64,000 bases of DNA. Source: Thermovenabulum sp049723235. Lineage in GTDB: Bacteria; Bacillota; Thermosediminibacteria; Thermosediminibacterales; Thermosediminibacteraceae. Where the stretch lies: positions 154,023 to 218,022 of the forward strand of contig NZ_JBNARB010000002.1 in NCBI RefSeq assembly GCF_049723235.1. Direction: 5' to 3'. Every line of letters begins with the position of its first letter. Within the stretch, counting starts at the first letter, position 1. Shown in pieces: positions 61,449 through 64,000 of this stretch. Position numbers and translations under genes: made by a program. The notes beneath the pieces were generated by a model. That model saw nothing but the letters and a program-made list of their open reading frames with translations, was not told the DNA's origin and searched no databases.

Positions 61449-62474
61449 TTCCACAATTTTTTCCGCAATTTTGTAATTTGGGAGGACAAATTCCGCTCCT
61501 CCCTTTTCTATTGCAACTCTCGGCATGCCAAATATAACCGCCGTTTCTTCCGATTCCGCTATTGTCCTTCCTCCGGCTTCCCTTATTTTAACCATTGCTT
61601 CTGCTCCATCAGAACCCATGCCCGTCATCAAAACTCCTATGGTATCTTCCCTGAATATTTGCAGTATTGAATTCATGGCCACATCTGCGGAAGGCATAAA
61701 TCGGTGTTTGGGATAATCGGTAAGGTTTATCCTTGCATCGCGTTTGTCTCCTTCTAATAAAAGGTTGTATCCTCCCTTCCCTACATAGCAGACACCCGGT
61801 TCCACCCTCATGCCGTCTTCGGCTTCCACCACTTTTATCTTTGAGTTTTCGTCAAGCCTTTTGGCATACTGCAGGGTAAATGCGGGGGGCATGTGCTGTA
61901 TCAAAAATATTGCAGCATTTATTTCCGAAGGAATATAAGGTAAAACTTCCATTATATTTTTCGGACCTCCCGTGGATATTCCTATGACTACTGCTTTTAG
62001 CGAATTAGAAGCAGAGGTATTATATTTTATATCCGAAAAATCTCTCTTTTCGCGAATTGTCGTGGAAAGCTCCCGAGATCCACTTTTTGCCGCAGCTTTT
62101 ACTTTTTCAATTATTTCTTCGGAAAGGTCCTTTAAATTTATCGATATACTGCCTCCAGGTTTTGGTATAAAATCAAAAGCACCGGATTCCAATGCTTTAA
62201 GAGTTATCTCTGCCCCTTCCCTGGTTATAGAGGAAAGCATTATTACCCTGCCGAGGTTCTCCTCTTTAATAATTTTCAGGGCTTCTAATCCATCCATTTC
62301 GGGCATGTTAACATCCATCGTTATAACATCGGGCTTTAATTTCCTTGCTTTTTCAACCGCATCCCGGCCGTTTCTTGCAGTCTCTATCACTTTTATTTCC
62401 GGATCGCTTTCGAGAATATCCTTTATCATAAGCCGCATCAGTGCAGAATCATCGGCTACGAGTACTTTTATCAA
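61428..62474 (-). CDS. cheB: Chemotaxis protein-glutamate methylesterase CheB
   Basis: 348 residues from TTG 62474 (GAGGTG 5-6 bases upstream; ATG 62498 is possible with a weak AAGG). N-terminal receiver with phosphoacceptor D54 (ITMDVNMPEMDG) and C-terminal methylesterase with the Ser-His-Asp triad in GISTGGPKN, QHMPPAFTLQYAKRL and MGSDGAEAM. It demethylates chemoreceptors such as the MCP at 57275. A stand-alone gene here; cheA, cheW and cheR are not in the window. Confidence 0.92.
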   Translation of the reverse strand: MIKVLVADDSALMRLMIKDILESDPEIKVIETARNGRDAVEKARKLKPDVITMDVNMPEMDGLEALKIIKEENLGRVIMLSSITREGAEITLKALESGAFDFIPKPGGSISINLKDLSEEIIEKVKAAAKSGSRELSTTIREKRDFSDIKYNTSASNSLKAVVIGISTGGPKNIMEVLPYIPSEINAAIFLIQHMPPAFTLQYAKRLDENSKIKVVEAEDGMRVEPGVCYVGKGGYNLLLEGDKRDARINLTDYPKHRFMPSADVAMNSILQIFREDTIGVLMTGMGSDGAEAMVKIREAGGRTIAESEETAVIFGMPRVAIEKGGAEFVLPNYKIAEKIVELAGLRK

Positions 62475-62542
62475 ATTTCTCACCTCTTTTCTTGCCATAT
62501 TACCTTATATTTATTATATATAATTTTAGATTTAGATTATAT

Positions 62543-62576
62543 AAAAAAATACCCTTCCTTGTTGCGAAGAAGGGTA
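62543..62576 (-). terminator. Terminator of the sigma-54 regulator gene
   Basis: TACCCTTC/GAAGGGTA stem with an 11-base loop, T run on the minus strand; it directly abuts the stop at 62577. Confidence 0.85.
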
Positions 62577-63926
62577 CTAATTGCTTTCAAAGTATTTTTT
62601 TATCCTCCTTTGAAGAGCAAAACGGCTAATTCCCAGGAGTTTTGCCGCTTTTGATATATTCCCTCCGGTTTTTTCAAGGGCTAATTTAATATGGTATTTT
62701 TCCATCTCTTCCAGGGGCATTATGTTTAATTCTCCGGAATCATTAAGAACCTTAATTTCAAAATTATCCCTTACTTCCAAAGGCAATTCTTTTTCGGTTA
62801 TATATTCCCCTTTTGTTAGTATTACAGCCCTTTCAATAATGTTTCTCAATTCCCTGACGTTCCCCGGCCAGTGATAATTTAAAAGGATTTCCTTTGCCCT
62901 TTCGGTAAAACCTTTTATATTTTTATTGAACTGGGCATTAAAGATTTTTAAAAAGTGCTCCGAAATGGGCAAAATATCTTCCTTTCTTTCCCTCAAAGGC
63001 GGTATCTTAAAATATGCTACACAGAGCCTGTAATATAAATCCCTTCGGAAATTTCCCCTGTCAATTTCCTCTTTCAAGTTTCTGTTTGTGGCGGAAACAA
63101 CCCTTACATCTACGGGAATATTACTTAACCCTCCTACCCTTCTCAAGGCTTTTTCCTCAAGAAAGCGCAAAAGTTTAGCCTGAAGTTCCATGGGAAGCTC
63201 CCCAATTTCATCGAGAAACAATGTACCACCATTTGCCAGCTCAATTAAACCCTTTTTTCTCTCCGAGGCCCCGGTAAAAGCGTTTTTCTCATATCCAAAA
63301 AGCTCACTCTCAAAAAGATTTGCCGGAATGGCACTGCAGTTAATAGGGATGAAGGGTTTTGTCTTTCTTTCGCTGTTTTCATGTATGATTTTTGCCATTA
63401 CCTCTTTGCCGGTACCCGTCTCTCCCTCAATTAAAACCGGACAATCAGTGCTGGAGATATTTTCAATTTGAGAAAAAAGGTTTAAAAGCTCCTTATTTTT
63501 TGTAATAAATATACTTTTTTCCTGCAAAGATTTTAAAAGGCTGTTTTCTTCCAGCAGAGCTCTTTCTTTCAGGGCTTTTTTTATTGAAATTTTTAGCTCA
63601 TCTAAGTCAAAGGGTTTTGTAATGAAGTCGTAGGCACCTTTTTTCACCGCTTCCACCGCTGTTTTTGTATCACCGTAAGCGGTTATTAATATAATAATTG
63701 TATCTTTTTCTATAGCCTTAATCGATTCCATAACCTTTATGCCGTCCGAATCGGGAAGGCGAAGGTCGAGAACCACCACATCCGGTAATATTGCCTTGAA
63801 TTTTTTTATTCCTTCCTTTGCAGACAGGGCCGTATCCACTTCAAAGCCTTCCGACTTCAAGGAAATCTGTAAAGCTTTACAGATGGCCGGTTCGTCGTCT
63901 ATTATTAATATTTTTTTTGCTTTCAA
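62577..63926 (-). CDS. Sigma-54-dependent response regulator (NtrC family)
   Basis: 449 residues: receiver domain with D54, AAA+ domain with Walker A GETGTGKE (168-175) and Walker B GGTLFLDEIGE, and a Fis-type HTH at the C-terminus (NISKAAKLLGISRFALQRRI). The sigma-54 contact loop reads NAFTGA (215-220) instead of GAFTGA. It starts with TTG 63926 behind AGGTGG. The cognate kinase is presumably upstream, beyond the window edge; the last 74 bases hold no supportable gene. Targets need a -24/-12 promoter; none was found in the window. Confidence 0.92.
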   Translation of the reverse strand: MKAKKILIIDDEPAICKALQISLKSEGFEVDTALSAKEGIKKFKAILPDVVVLDLRLPDSDGIKVMESIKAIEKDTIIILITAYGDTKTAVEAVKKGAYDFITKPFDLDELKISIKKALKERALLEENSLLKSLQEKSIFITKNKELLNLFSQIENISSTDCPVLIEGETGTGKEVMAKIIHENSERKTKPFIPINCSAIPANLFESELFGYEKNAFTGASERKKGLIELANGGTLFLDEIGELPMELQAKLLRFLEEKALRRVGGLSNIPVDVRVVSATNRNLKEEIDRGNFRRDLYYRLCVAYFKIPPLRERKEDILPISEHFLKIFNAQFNKNIKGFTERAKEILLNYHWPGNVRELRNIIERAVILTKGEYITEKELPLEVRDNFEIKVLNDSGELNIMPLEEMEKYHIKLALEKTGGNISKAAKLLGISRFALQRRIKKYFESN

Positions 63927-64000
63927 CTCTAACCACCTGCTTTTTTAAATTAACCATCCATGTTTAGTAAAACACAACCATTGATGAAAATAGATTTTGA

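Noticed and set aside
63927..64000. Possible C-terminus of a histidine kinase upstream of the sigma-54 regulator
   Set aside because: All three minus-strand frames are partly open over this short stretch and none shows a kinase motif.
1..64000. tRNA, rRNA, CRISPR arrays, riboswitches and phage att sites
   Set aside because: None could be recognised; the repeats present are dispersed or tandem in pairs and lack regular spacer structure.

Overview
The window is AT-rich, codes densely in long same-strand operons, and uses many TTG and GTG starts behind strong AGGAGG-type ribosome sites. Together with S-layer-homology (SLH) proteins, a CpsBCD tyrosine phosphatase/kinase module and a DUF1659/DUF2922/YvrJ cluster, this points to an anaerobic, probably thermophilic Clostridia-class Firmicute (Thermoanaerobacterales or Thermosediminibacterales type). 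Species is not determined; the affiliation is inferred from family content, not from a marker gene.

Layout. 0-4 kb (minus): an operon read RpiR regulator > ion-coupled permease > nitrilase-family amidase > class A beta-lactamase-like serine hydrolase > enolase-superfamily epimerase (cut by the window edge), plausibly for import and breakdown of a peptide or amide, perhaps murein-derived. 4-7.2 kb: a graveyard with remnants of a ZIP transporter, a phosphoribosyltransferase, a PIN toxin, a TctA permease and another membrane protein, around one intact AAA ATPase of the DUF4143 type. 7.2-12.5 kb: a cluster of AAA-ATPase/PD-(D/E)XK genes (DUF1703 type): one intact on each strand, one that lost its nuclease domain, one collapsed in frame, and a nearly fully collapsed copy at 4.94-5.03 kb. 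12.6-13.3 kb: Phd/PIN toxin-antitoxin pair.

13.4-34.1 kb (minus): a large surface-glycan locus. Read 5' to 3' it holds CpsB phosphatase, two SLH proteins, a small anchored protein, CpsC/Wzz, CpsD kinase, PglF-like dehydratase, PglC-like initiating transferase, PglD-like acetyltransferase, LegC/PglE-like aminotransferase, UDP-sugar dehydrogenase, UDP-uronate epimerase, Wzy, three glycosyltransferases, a MurJ-family flippase and GalU. The genes suffice for a bacillosamine-like primer sugar and for UDP-GlcA/UDP-GalA. 34.5-40.1 kb is one giant multidomain SLH protein with two alpha/beta-hydrolase modules and a metallo-beta-lactamase module.

40.3-57 kb is a defence/stress island: a rhodanese, MNT/HEPN pair 1, a HicA-HicB-SecB-like toxin-antitoxin-chaperone candidate, a deleted ISNCY-type insertion sequence, an O-antigen-ligase/TPR protein, MNT/HEPN pair 2, a four-gene Wadjet (JetABCD) operon with an extra 32-codon ORF, a DUF234-type ATPase, and a peroxiredoxin whose catalytic residue is encoded by UGA (selenocysteine). 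57-64 kb: an MCP, the DUF1659-DUF2922-YvrJ-amidase-ComK-like cluster, CheB and a sigma-54-dependent response regulator.

A structured dispersed repeat of about 125 bp occurs as two full copies and one 3' fragment. Each copy ends next to a different rho-independent terminator. No rRNA, tRNA or CRISPR array was recognised.
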